From DATBSK01 sp964532485 (GTDB lineage Bacteria; Actinomycetota; Acidimicrobiia; IMCC26256; PALSA-555), in the NCBI GenBank assembly GCA_964532485.1, contig CAZHKE010000006.1, forward strand, positions 1-64,000: a DNA stretch of 64,000 nucleotides, read 5' to 3'. Both the position numbers and the translations under genes were made by a program. The notes below the pieces were generated by a model that ran no database searches, was not told the origin of the DNA, and saw only the letters and a program-made list of their open reading frames with translations. Below, one piece after another: positions 7,174-15,038 of the stretch (position 1 is the stretch's first letter; the number at the start of each line of letters is the position of its first letter).

Positions 7174-8796
7174 TCAGCCGTTCGTGACGCTGGGCACCCG
7201 CCGGGATGCGTCCCGTGTCGCCGCGAGGACGGCGCGCAGCTCGTCCACCGGCGCATCCGAGTCGTCCACCAGGTTGTGGCGCTCCTCGGGATCGGTCGAG
7301 AGGTTGTGCACCTCCCACTCCGACGGTGTCGCGTCGGCGCCGTCGGGCGTGGTGACCTGGCCGACGGAGGCCTCCCACTCCTCGAGCCGCTGGTAGTAGT
7401 GGTTGAGCTTCCAGAGCTCCACGCCGTTGCCGTTCGCCAGCGGCACCACGACCGACTCGACGTTCGCGGGCTCGCGCACCGGCTCGTACGGCTTCTTGGT
7501 GATCGGGTTGACGGTCCGCTGCCCGCGGCTGATCTGGTCCTCGGTCATGAAGTAGACGGGCGAATCGTCGAGCACGTCGCCGCTGCCCGCGCGGATCGCG
7601 GCGCCGAGGTCACGTCCCGGGAGCGCCTGCGCCTCGGTGTGGCGCTCGCCAACGGCCGCCGCGACGGCTTCGGCGTCGATGCCGGCCAGACCGAGCAACG
7701 TCGGCAACAGGTCGATGTGGCTCGTCGGCGCGTTGATCCCGTCACCACCCGACGGGATGCCCGGGCCACACACGGTGAGGGGCACGCGCACGGTCTCGTC
7801 GAACGCGTTGTACCACTTCTGTTGGAGGCCGCCGTGCGCCCCGAGCAGCTCCCCGTGGTCCGACGTGAACACCACGATCGTGTCATCGGCCATGCCCGTC
7901 GCGTGGAGCCCGTGGACGATCCGATCGATCGCGCGGTCGACGATCTCGTGCAGCCACAGGTAGAAGCGGCGGTACGCGTCGTCGGCAGCCTGCTCGTAGA
8001 GCATCGCCGCCCACGTCGAGAGGTACTGCTCCTGGCAGCGCGGCCGACCAGTGAACGAGTCGGTCTGCGACGGCGCGACGCCCGGGTCGGGAACGGAGTC
8101 TTCGGGCGCGGGGAACCCGAGCACCTGCCAGCCGGCACCGGAGAAGGCGATGTCGTGCGGGTTCACCAGTGACGCGACCGCGAGCCACGGCTGCGTGCGG
8201 TCGTCGGCGAGGTTCCCGAACAGCTCACGCACCTGCTCGGCGAACAGGTCGTCGCGCACGTAGCCGGTGTCGCTCGGGTCGGCACCGTGCGGCTCGCGCC
8301 CGATCCACCCCGAGAAGCCGAAGGGTGACAGGCGGTCCGCGCCCCGGTAGGCGGCGATCAGCTCCTGGCGCAGGTTGCCGTCGCGGTCGTTGGTGGCGAG
8401 GCCGACGTGGCTGCCCGCGACCGGCAGGTCGGAGTGCGCGATGTGCCACTTGCCCCGGTACTCGGTGCGGTACCCCGCGGCGCGGAACCAGTCGCCCATG
8501 GTGGGCACGGTGTCGGGGTCGAGCCACATCATCGCGGGGTCGAACGCGCTCTTCGCCAGGCCGTCGGTCTGGCTGACGCCATGCAGGGTGGGGTACTGAC
8601 CCGTGAACAGCGACGCGCGGCTGGGGACGCACGCGGTCGACGCGACGTAGTGGCGGTGCAGCTCGACACCCGCGTCGCGCAGCCGCTGGCGCCCGGGCAG
8701 CCGGTCGCGCCGGAACGCGGCCGTGTCGGCCGTCTCGTACGGCGGGGGATAGCGCTCCTGATCCGTCATGATCAGGAGGATGTTGGGCTGATCCAC
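7174..8796 (-). CDS. Type I sulfatase (formylglycine-dependent)
   Basis: 540 residues of the alkaline-phosphatase/sulfatase superfamily, hydrolysing sulfate esters. The active-site signature STACVPSRASLFTGQ contains CxPSR with Cys56, the residue that a formylglycine-generating enzyme oxidises to formylglycine. The N-terminal metal motif is NILLIMTDQ (Asp12) and the second metal site is VVFTSDHGELLGAHG. There is no signal peptide, so it acts in the cytoplasm unless exported after folding. The GTG at 8796 is chosen because it places the conserved QPNILLIMTD at the N-terminus; a GTG six codons upstream is possible. The maturing enzyme is encoded at 29363-30325. Divergent from the BNR-repeat gene. 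Confidence 0.93.
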   Translation of the reverse strand: MDQPNILLIMTDQERYPPPYETADTAAFRRDRLPGRQRLRDAGVELHRHYVASTACVPSRASLFTGQYPTLHGVSQTDGLAKSAFDPAMMWLDPDTVPTMGDWFRAAGYRTEYRGKWHIAHSDLPVAGSHVGLATNDRDGNLRQELIAAYRGADRLSPFGFSGWIGREPHGADPSDTGYVRDDLFAEQVRELFGNLADDRTQPWLAVASLVNPHDIAFSGAGWQVLGFPAPEDSVPDPGVAPSQTDSFTGRPRCQEQYLSTWAAMLYEQAADDAYRRFYLWLHEIVDRAIDRIVHGLHATGMADDTIVVFTSDHGELLGAHGGLQQKWYNAFDETVRVPLTVCGPGIPSGGDGINAPTSHIDLLPTLLGLAGIDAEAVAAAVGERHTEAQALPGRDLGAAIRAGSGDVLDDSPVYFMTEDQISRGQRTVNPITKKPYEPVREPANVESVVVPLANGNGVELWKLNHYYQRLEEWEASVGQVTTPDGADATPSEWEVHNLSTDPEERHNLVDDSDAPVDELRAVLAATRDASRRVPSVTNG

Positions 8797-8836
8797 GCCA
8801 GATGCTTGCACGGATGCCGACGCGCATGCGGACCGG

Positions 8837-8842
8837 TAGGGT
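8837..8842 (+). promoter_or_regulatory. -10 element of a predicted leaderless transcript (BNR gene)
   Basis: TAGGGT followed by 6 nt and the ATG at 8849, without a ribosome-binding sequence. Confidence 0.5.
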
Positions 8843-8848
8843 CGGCGC

Positions 8849-9964
8849 ATGACCACGAGGGTCTTCGTCGGGACCCGCAAGGGTGCCTGGATCCTGTCGT
8901 CGGACGACCGGACGTCGTGGACCTCGGAGGGCCCGAGCTTCCTCGGGCACATCATCTGGCACGCAGTGCTCGATCCGCGCGATCAGCGGACCTTGCTGCT
9001 CGCCGCGGGCACGGGTCACCTCGGACCGACGGTGTTCCGCTCCGAGGACCTCGGTGGGTCGTGGAAGGAGGCCACGCGCCCGCCGGCGTTCACCACGGGC
9101 GAGCGGCTCCAGCGGAGTCTTCGCTCGGTGTTCTGGCTCACCCCCGGCCATGCCGACGAGCCGGACGTCTGGTACGCGGGTGGCTCGCCGCAGGGCCTGT
9201 TCCGCACCGACGACGGCGGCGACACGTGGGAGCCGGTCTCGGGGTGGAACGACCATCCGATGTGGGAGACCTGGTGCGAGTGGCCCGAGGAGAACACCCC
9301 CGACGGCTCGATGCTGCACTCGATCAACGTCGATCCACGTGACCGCGCGCACCTCTATCTCGGTCTGTCCGCGGGCGGCGTCTTCGAGAGCACCGACGCC
9401 GGCACCGACTGGCAGCCGCTCAACGCGGGCTCGCTCGTCGCGTTCGGCCCCGACCTCGAGCCCGAGTTCGGCCAAGACCCGCACTGTGTGCGTCTGCATC
9501 CCCGGCGACCCGACCGGCTCTACCAGCAGAATCACTGCGGCATCTACCGGATGGAGCGCGCCGACGGTCGGTGGGTGCGCATCGGCGACAACATGCCCCG
9601 CGAGGTGGGCGACATCGGCTTCCCGATCGAGCTGCACCCGCGCGACCCCGAGACGGCCTGGGTCTTCCCGATGGATGGCACCGACGTGTGGCCGCGTACG
9701 AGCCCCGACGGCCGGCCCGCGGCGTACGTGACTCGCGACGCGGGCGCGTCGTGGACGCGCTGCGACGTCGGGCTCCCCGAGCGCGGGTGGCTCACCGTGA
9801 AGCGCCAGGCCATGACGACCGACGCGGGCGACCCTGTCGGCGTGTACTTCGGCACCACCAGCGGCGAGGTGTGGGCGAGCGCCGACGAAGCCGCGCACTG
9901 GTCGCCGATCCTCCAGCACCTGCCGGAGATCTACTCGGTGGAGTGCGCCGAGACGGCTGACTGA
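8849..9964 (+). CDS. Asp-box (BNR) repeat beta-propeller protein, sialidase-like
   Basis: 371 residues containing five Asp-box repeats of the S/T-x-D-x-G-x-x-W type: SEDLGGSW, TDDGGDTW, STDAGTDW, TRDAGASW and the degenerate SADEAAHW. These mark the beta-propeller blades of sialidases, sortilin-like and photosynthesis-assembly (YCF48-like) proteins. The catalytic Arg triad and Tyr/Glu of true sialidases cannot be verified, and there is no signal peptide, so glycosidase activity is doubtful. It is followed 14 bp later by a ThiS/MoaD-like gene, suggesting a shared function in which the propeller is a partner or target of the small protein. Confidence 0.85.
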   Translation: MTTRVFVGTRKGAWILSSDDRTSWTSEGPSFLGHIIWHAVLDPRDQRTLLLAAGTGHLGPTVFRSEDLGGSWKEATRPPAFTTGERLQRSLRSVFWLTPGHADEPDVWYAGGSPQGLFRTDDGGDTWEPVSGWNDHPMWETWCEWPEENTPDGSMLHSINVDPRDRAHLYLGLSAGGVFESTDAGTDWQPLNAGSLVAFGPDLEPEFGQDPHCVRLHPRRPDRLYQQNHCGIYRMERADGRWVRIGDNMPREVGDIGFPIELHPRDPETAWVFPMDGTDVWPRTSPDGRPAAYVTRDAGASWTRCDVGLPERGWLTVKRQAMTTDAGDPVGVYFGTTSGEVWASADEAAHWSPILQHLPEIYSVECAETAD

Positions 9965-9978
9965 TCGACGCGTCGCAC

Positions 9979-10248
9979 GTGAAGGTGCGCATACCGACAC
10001 CGTTGCGCTCGTACACCGACCAGCGCGCCGAGGTCGACGCGGAGGGTGCCACGCTCGCGGACCTGCTGCTCGACCTCGACCGGCGTCACCCCGGCATCCG
10101 CTTCCGGATGGTCGACGAGCAGGGCCACCTCCGCAGGCACATGAAGATCTTCGTCAACGGCGAGTCCGAGCGCGATCTCGCGCTGGCGATCACCCCGGCC
10201 GACGAGGTGATCATCATGCAGGCGCTGTCGGGCGGCTGTCGGCCGTGA
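9979..10248 (+). CDS. MoaD/ThiS-family ubiquitin-like protein with C-terminal GG-CRP
   Basis: 89 residues with the beta-grasp fold of sulfur carriers: MKVRIPTPLRSY, a D-R-R-H-P-G-I turn, IFVNGES and a final ADEVIIMQALSGG. Classical MoaD and ThiS end in a free Gly-Gly that is adenylated and thiocarboxylated. Here the GG is followed by Cys-Arg-Pro, so the chain would need trimming before activation, as known for QbsE (ends GGCF, cut by the JAMM protease QbsD). No JAMM protease, MoeB/ThiF-like E1 or molybdopterin genes are in the window. The GTG start lies 14 bp after the BNR gene stop. Confidence 0.88.
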   Translation: MKVRIPTPLRSYTDQRAEVDAEGATLADLLLDLDRRHPGIRFRMVDEQGHLRRHMKIFVNGESERDLALAITPADEVIIMQALSGGCRP

Positions 10249-10269
10249 CGTCCGACCGTCGCGCTCCAC

Positions 10270-10275
10270 TACGGT
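10270..10275 (+). promoter_or_regulatory. Possible -10 element, near-leaderless
   Basis: TACGGT followed by 9 nt (CGTCCTCCG) and the ATG at 10285. Confidence 0.35.
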
Positions 10276-10284
10276 CGTCCTCCG

Positions 10285-10596
10285 ATGGAGCAGCAGGACG
10301 ATCGCGACGAGCGGGAGGGAGAGCACGTCTCGGGTGACGTGCCCGAGGGCGTCGGGCCGGAGGTGTTCCGCGAGCGACTCGCCGACGCCACCCGCCACGG
10401 CTCCGAGCACGGCGCGCACATGCGCCTGCACGACCAGGACCTCTATCTCGAGGACATCGAGAGCATCGAGGAAGACGACGAGGGCGCGGGCTCGCGCGTC
10501 AAGCTCCGCAACGGGCTGATCATCGGCGGCGTCACCGGCGCGGCGATCGTCGCCGCGCTCGCCACGGTGCGCTACCGCCGCCGCCGCCGCCAGTAG
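10285..10596 (+). CDS. Small tail-anchored acidic protein, hypothetical
   Basis: 103 residues, not recognised. A highly acidic soluble part (DLYLEDIESIEEDDEG) is followed by one hydrophobic segment (GLIIGGVTGAAIVAALATV, about 78-96) and a basic end YRRRRRQ. The topology predicted is an N-terminal cytoplasmic or surface domain with a C-terminal membrane anchor. It follows the MoaD-like gene by 36 bp and converges on the response regulator gene. A TACGGT hexamer 9 nt before the ATG may provide its own promoter. Confidence 0.65.
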   Translation: MEQQDDRDEREGEHVSGDVPEGVGPEVFRERLADATRHGSEHGAHMRLHDQDLYLEDIESIEEDDEGAGSRVKLRNGLIIGGVTGAAIVAALATVRYRRRRRQ

Positions 10597-10617
10597 CCCC
10601 AGCTCCGTCGATGCGCT

Positions 10618-11262
10618 TCAAGCGCCGAGGTATCTGAGAACCGCCAGGACGCGGCGGTGCGCGGTGCCGTCGGGCTCCAGGCCGAGCTTGGCGAACACGT
10701 TGGTGATGTGCTTCTCGACCGCGCCGGCACTGATCACCAGGTGCTCGGCGATGGCTCCGTTCGAGTGCCCTTCGGCCATCAACCCGAGCACCTCACGCTC
10801 GCGCGGCGTCAGGTCCTCCATCGCGCGGTCCCGCTGGTGGCGGCCGAAGAGCTGCGCGACGACCTCCGGGTCGAGAGCCGTTCCGCCATCGCCGACGCGC
10901 CTGACCGCCTCGACGAAGTCGGCGACGTCGGCGACGCGATCCTTGAGCAGATAGCCCACGCCCTCGGCATCGGTCGCGAGCAGCTCGCGCGCGTACTCGT
11001 CTTCCACGTACTGGGAGAGCACCAGCACACGCAACCCCGCGTGACGGCCCCGCGCCTCGATCGCCGCTCGCAGCCCCTCGTCGGTGAACGTCGGTGGCAT
11101 CCGCACGTCGACGATCGCGAGGTCGGGTTCGGTCGTGCCGATGACGGCTAGAAGCTCGTCGCCGTCACCGGCAGCGCCGACCACCTCGATGCCTTCGTCG
11201 GCGAGGAGTCGCTCCAGTCCGGCACGGAGGAGGACCGAGTCCTCGGCAATCACGACCCGCAC
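10618..11262 (-). CDS. NarL/LuxR-family response regulator
   Basis: 214 residues. The receiver domain (1-120) has the acidic pocket AED (7-8), phospho-acceptor Asp52 in LAIVDVRMPP and the conserved Lys107 in GYLLKD. The output domain (about 148-214) is a LuxR-type helix-turn-helix with LTPREREVLGLMAEGHSN and ISAGAVEKHITNVFAKLGL. It overlaps the kinase gene by 13 bp, so it is the cognate partner and last gene in the MMPL operon. The likely targets are its own operon and the divergent secreted-protein gene, whose shared upstream region contains two dyads. Confidence 0.95.
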   Translation of the reverse strand: MRVVIAEDSVLLRAGLERLLADEGIEVVGAAGDGDELLAVIGTTEPDLAIVDVRMPPTFTDEGLRAAIEARGRHAGLRVLVLSQYVEDEYARELLATDAEGVGYLLKDRVADVADFVEAVRRVGDGGTALDPEVVAQLFGRHQRDRAMEDLTPREREVLGLMAEGHSNGAIAEHLVISAGAVEKHITNVFAKLGLEPDGTAHRRVLAVLRYLGA

Positions 11263-12662
11263 GGCAGCTCGGCGCGCAGGATGGTCGGACCACCGGGTGG
11301 GCTCGACAGCGCGAGCTCGCCGTCGACGCCGGCGACGCGGTCCGCGAGGCCGCGCAGCCCGGTCGGCACCAGTCCGTGCGCCTCGGCGATGCGTGCGCCG
11401 CCGCGCCCGTCGTCCTGCACCTCCACCGACAGCTGGCCGTCGTCGCGGGTCACCGCGACCCGAGCCCTGGTCGCGCCGGCGTGTCGCATCACGTTCGTGA
11501 TGCCCTCGGCAGCCACGTAGTAGGCGGTGGCCTCGAGGGCGGGCGCCGGGCGCTCGGGGAGGTCGACGACGACCTCCACGGGGATCGGCGAGCGGGCCGC
11601 GAGCGCGGTGAGCGCGGCGTCGAGGCCGCGGTCGGTGAGGATCGCCGGGTGGATGCCGCGGGCCAGGTCACGGAGCTCTACGAGCGCTCGCTTGGCCTCG
11701 TCGTGGGCCGAGTCGAGAAGCTCGCGCGCGCCCTCGGGATCGTTGTCGAGTCGCTCCCTGGCCCGGCCGAGCTCCATCGCGAGCGCGGTCAGCCGCACCT
11801 GCGCACCGTCGTGGAGGGCCCGCTCGATGCGCTGGCGCTCGGCCGTCGCCGCGTCGACCGTCTGCGCCCGGCTGACGCTGAGGTGCTCGACCCTTGCGGT
11901 GAGCTCGCGCGCGCTCACGCCCAGCACCCCGCGAGCGAGCGCGCGAGTGAGCATCGCGATGCCGTGGATGATCCTCTGCACGACGACGAGGAGGACGAGC
12001 CCGCCGACCGTGATCCCGAGCACCTCGTACCACGGGTAGGACCGGGAGAGTGCCCAGGAGTAGGTGGCGAAGAGCGTGGCTCCGATCGCGATCGACCACA
12101 GGACGACGGTGATCGTGAAGGTCGCGATGCCCCAGGGCAGGAGCGCCAGCTCGTAGAGCCCCTCCTTCCACACCGTCGGATCCTTGGTACAGGTCCACAG
12201 GCGCTGGAGGAAGGGCTCGCCCTCGCCGGGCCACGTGGCGGACTGCAGGTTCTGGGCCTCGAGCAGCCACCGGAAGCGGGCTCTTTCGAGGTTCGCGATC
12301 CAACGGACGACGATCCCCGTTCCGACGAGGATCGGCGCGCCGACGAGGACGACCAGCGTCGACAGCCCGGTGGAGACCAACGTGACCACGATCGTGAACG
12401 TCGCGATGCCCAACGGGAGATCGAGCAGCAGGTGCAGGGTCTCCTTCAGCGTCTCCGTGAGCGACGGACGCGCCGGGTGCGGGAGCAGGTGCCGCTGCCG
12501 GTGCCGACGACGCTGCTCGTGGCGGCGAGCGTGACGCTCGTCGCGTCGGGCGCGGCGTGTCTCGCGCCGCGCCTGCCGCTCGGCCCGCCGCGCGTCCCAC
12601 TTCGCGTGCGACTGCTCGTGGCGCCCGAGGAGGCGGTCGAGCCAGCTCGATCGCTCCGTCAT
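11250..12662 (-). CDS. Sensor histidine kinase (HisKA_3 type) with multi-pass membrane sensor domain
   Basis: 470 residues. Residues 20-60 are extraordinarily rich in Arg and His (runs such as RRARRDERHARRHEQRRRHR), then two pairs of membrane helices (about 80-125 and 175-235) form a 'putative sensor' domain. The dimerisation/phospho-acceptor helix is ERQRIERALHDGAQVRL with His284, and the ATPase domain has AAEGITNVMRHA (N box) and VQDDGRGG (G1). It overlaps both neighbours (4 bp with the transporter gene, 13 bp with the regulator gene). The membrane sensor probably detects envelope or membrane stress linked to the MMPL transporter; the basic tail may bind anionic lipid or nucleic acid. Confidence 0.93.
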   Translation of the reverse strand: MTERSSWLDRLLGRHEQSHAKWDARRAERQARRETRRARRDERHARRHEQRRRHRQRHLLPHPARPSLTETLKETLHLLLDLPLGIATFTIVVTLVSTGLSTLVVLVGAPILVGTGIVVRWIANLERARFRWLLEAQNLQSATWPGEGEPFLQRLWTCTKDPTVWKEGLYELALLPWGIATFTITVVLWSIAIGATLFATYSWALSRSYPWYEVLGITVGGLVLLVVVQRIIHGIAMLTRALARGVLGVSARELTARVEHLSVSRAQTVDAATAERQRIERALHDGAQVRLTALAMELGRARERLDNDPEGARELLDSAHDEAKRALVELRDLARGIHPAILTDRGLDAALTALAARSPIPVEVVVDLPERPAPALEATAYYVAAEGITNVMRHAGATRARVAVTRDDGQLSVEVQDDGRGGARIAEAHGLVPTGLRGLADRVAGVDGELALSSPPGGPTILRAELPCGS

Positions 12663-14854
12663 CGAGAGACCCCCACTTCCTCGTCGCGAGTCAGGGCGGC
12701 GAGCTCACGGTCGAGGTCGTCGCTCGACTCGATGCGAACGCGGGGGAGGACACGGTCGAGCCAGCGCGGCAGCCACCAGTTGCGATCGCCGAGCAGCTCC
12801 ATGGTCGCGGGCACGAGGAGCAGGCGCACGATCGTGGCGTCCACGAGCACGGCGACGGCGAGCCCGAGGCCGAAGAGCTGCAGGGAGCGCTCGGGGCCGA
12901 ACACGAAGCTGCCGAACACGCAGACCATGATGGCCGCGGCGGCGGTGATGACGCGGGCCGTGAGCGCTACGCCGTCGGCGACGGCGGTCGCGTTGTCGCC
13001 GGTGCGGTCGTACTCCTCACGGATCCGCGACAGCAGGAACACCTCGTAGTCCATCGAGAGGCCGAAGACCACGGCGAACAGGAACATGGGTGCCCACGCC
13101 TCGATCGGCCCCGGCTTGCCGACGCCGAACAGGTCGCTCGCCCAGCCCCACTGGTACACGGCGACGACGACTCCGTACGCGGCGCCGATCGACAGCAGGT
13201 TCATCACCACCGCCTTGAGCGGCACGAGCAGGCTCCGGAACACGACCATCAGCAACAGGAACGACAGGATCAGCACCGCGCCGATGAAGATCGGCAGCCG
13301 GCTCGCGGTGTACTCCGCGAAGTCGACCGATGCGGCGGTGATGCCACCGACCCACACCGCGACGTCGGTGCCGGCCGTGGCGGACGGGAGGACGTCGTCG
13401 CGAAGGCGGTCGACGAGCTCCTCGGTCGCCGCGTCCTGGGGCGCGCTCGTCGGGAACACCTGGAAGACCGCCGTGTCGCCCGCGTCGTTGACGATGGGTG
13501 GCGACGCGAACGCGACCCCTCGAGTCGAGCCGACCGACACGCCGACCTCGGCGACCGTCTGCGAGTCGAGCGCCTGCCCGGGCGTCGACGCGACGAGCAG
13601 CAGCGCCCCGTTGAAGCCCGGGCCGAAGCCGTCCGAGAGCGTGTCGTAGGCCTGGCGCGTCGTGTCGGTGGTCGGGCGGTTGCCCGCGTCGCCGAACCCC
13701 AGGCGCATCGAGAGCACCGGCACCGACAGCACGAGCAGGATCCCGAGCCCCGCGAGGAACGCCGTCCACGGACGCCGCTGGAGCACGCGGCTCCACCGCC
13801 ACCAGAACGACTCGCGCCCGGTCCGCTCGCGGCGCACGCGGTGGGGCAGCCCCAGCCTGTCGATGTTGCGGCCGACGAATCCGAGCAACGCCGGCAGCAG
13901 CGTCAGCGACGCCAGCATCGTCATGAACACGCCGATCGCGATCGCGATCGAGACACCGAGCGTCGTCGACAGGCGCATCAGGAGGAGCCCGAGGACCGAG
14001 ATCATCACCGTGAGCCCGGCGAAGAGCACCGCTCGACCCGCGGTGTCGATCGAGTGCGCGATCGCGTCTTCAGCGTCGCGCCCGGCGTGCAGGCTCTCGC
14101 GGTAGCGGGTGACGATGAACAGCGCATAGTCGATACCGACGCCGATGCCGACCATGGCTACGGCAGCAGTCGTGAAGTCGGGCATGTCGACGATCGTGCG
14201 CGTCAGCAGCACGAGCGCGATGCCCGAGCCGATCCCGCACAGCGCGGTGAAGATCGGCAGCCCCATCGCCAGCACAGAGCCGAACGCGAGGAGCAGGATG
14301 ACCATCGCCGCGAGCACGCCGACGGCTTCGCTGGAGCCGCCCGGGTTCTCGTCGGCGAACATGTCGCCGCCGAGCGCGACGTCGAGGCCCGCCGGCACCT
14401 CGGCGTCCGCGACGATCGTCGCGACCTGGTCGCCCGCGGTCAGCACCTCTTCCTCGGTGCGGTCGGTCAGGTTGAGCTCGCCGTACGCGACCGTCCCGTC
14501 CTCGGAGATCTGGCGGGCCCCGTCGGGGGTGTACGGGCTCACGACGACGGCTTCGTCGACCTGCGACGCGACCTGGTCGAAGATCTCCGTCATCGCGTCG
14601 CGCACCGGCGGCGTGTCGACGCCCTCGTCGGCCTCGAAGACGATCTGGGCCGAGAAGCCGGCGCGGTCGCGAAAGCCGCTCTGCTCGAGTCGGTCGAACG
14701 CCGCCTGGCTCTCGGAGCCGGGGAGGTCGAAGTCGGTGCGGAACGCACCGCCCGCGTTGCTCCCGATCGCGACGATCGCGACGAGGAAGACGATCCAGCC
14801 GGCGACGACGAGGCGCCGCCGGCGGTACATCGTGCGGGAGAGTCGGTCGAGCAT
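12659..14854 (-). CDS. MMPL-family RND transporter
   Basis: 731 residues with the MMPL layout: helix 1 (about 16-35), a large extracytoplasmic loop with FDLPGSESQAAFDRLE, a five-helix bundle including ALFIVTRYRESLHAG, a second helix (about 360-380), a second loop (FGDAGNRPTTDTTRQAYDTL) and a final bundle with GLSMDYEVFLLSRIREEYDRTG. The SMDYEVFL segment is the typical proton-relay Asp-Tyr pair of MMPL proteins. Members export lipids or lipophilic compounds in actinobacteria. It is first in the operon and its stop overlaps the kinase ATG (ATGA), so the transporter and its sensing system are expressed together. Confidence 0.93.
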   Translation of the reverse strand: MLDRLSRTMYRRRRLVVAGWIVFLVAIVAIGSNAGGAFRTDFDLPGSESQAAFDRLEQSGFRDRAGFSAQIVFEADEGVDTPPVRDAMTEIFDQVASQVDEAVVVSPYTPDGARQISEDGTVAYGELNLTDRTEEEVLTAGDQVATIVADAEVPAGLDVALGGDMFADENPGGSSEAVGVLAAMVILLLAFGSVLAMGLPIFTALCGIGSGIALVLLTRTIVDMPDFTTAAVAMVGIGVGIDYALFIVTRYRESLHAGRDAEDAIAHSIDTAGRAVLFAGLTVMISVLGLLLMRLSTTLGVSIAIAIGVFMTMLASLTLLPALLGFVGRNIDRLGLPHRVRRERTGRESFWWRWSRVLQRRPWTAFLAGLGILLVLSVPVLSMRLGFGDAGNRPTTDTTRQAYDTLSDGFGPGFNGALLLVASTPGQALDSQTVAEVGVSVGSTRGVAFASPPIVNDAGDTAVFQVFPTSAPQDAATEELVDRLRDDVLPSATAGTDVAVWVGGITAASVDFAEYTASRLPIFIGAVLILSFLLLMVVFRSLLVPLKAVVMNLLSIGAAYGVVVAVYQWGWASDLFGVGKPGPIEAWAPMFLFAVVFGLSMDYEVFLLSRIREEYDRTGDNATAVADGVALTARVITAAAAIMVCVFGSFVFGPERSLQLFGLGLAVAVLVDATIVRLLLVPATMELLGDRNWWLPRWLDRVLPRVRIESSDDLDRELAALTRDEEVGVSR

Positions 14855-14970
14855 CGTGGGGCCTCCCGGGGAAGAGGGTCAACGAGAACGTGAGGGCCGG
14901 GGGGAGAGCCCTCGCATCGCAGGGTACGGACGTCGCCCGCGTCGGGGAACCGGGCGCACCGGTGGATCCA

Positions 14971-15013
14971 CGGTGGGGATTGCCCCACCGCCGCGGCCGT
15001 GACCGAAGTCACG
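14971..15013. promoter_or_regulatory. Two dyads in the divergent mmpL / secreted-protein promoter region
   Basis: CGGTGGGG-ATTG-CCCCACCG (14971-14990) is a perfect 8-bp hairpin with a 4-nt loop. It is followed by CGTGAC-CGAA-GTCACG (14998-15013), a perfect 6-bp dyad. The second lies 14 nt before the TACGAT -10 of the plus-strand gene, a good position for an activator or repressor. Confidence 0.5.
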
Positions 15014-15026
15014 CCGCGCCACTCTC

Positions 15027-15032
15027 TACGAT
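15027..15032 (+). promoter_or_regulatory. -10 element of a predicted leaderless transcript (secreted propeller gene)
   Basis: TACGAT followed by 6 nt (GCGCCC) and the ATG at 15039. Confidence 0.5.
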
Positions 15033-15038
15033 GCGCCC

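Noticed and set aside
12557..14893. Long plus-strand open frame opposite the MMPL gene
   Set aside because: High GC removes stop codons in antisense frames; the protein is Arg/His/Asp-rich with no family features, while the minus strand encodes a complete transporter.
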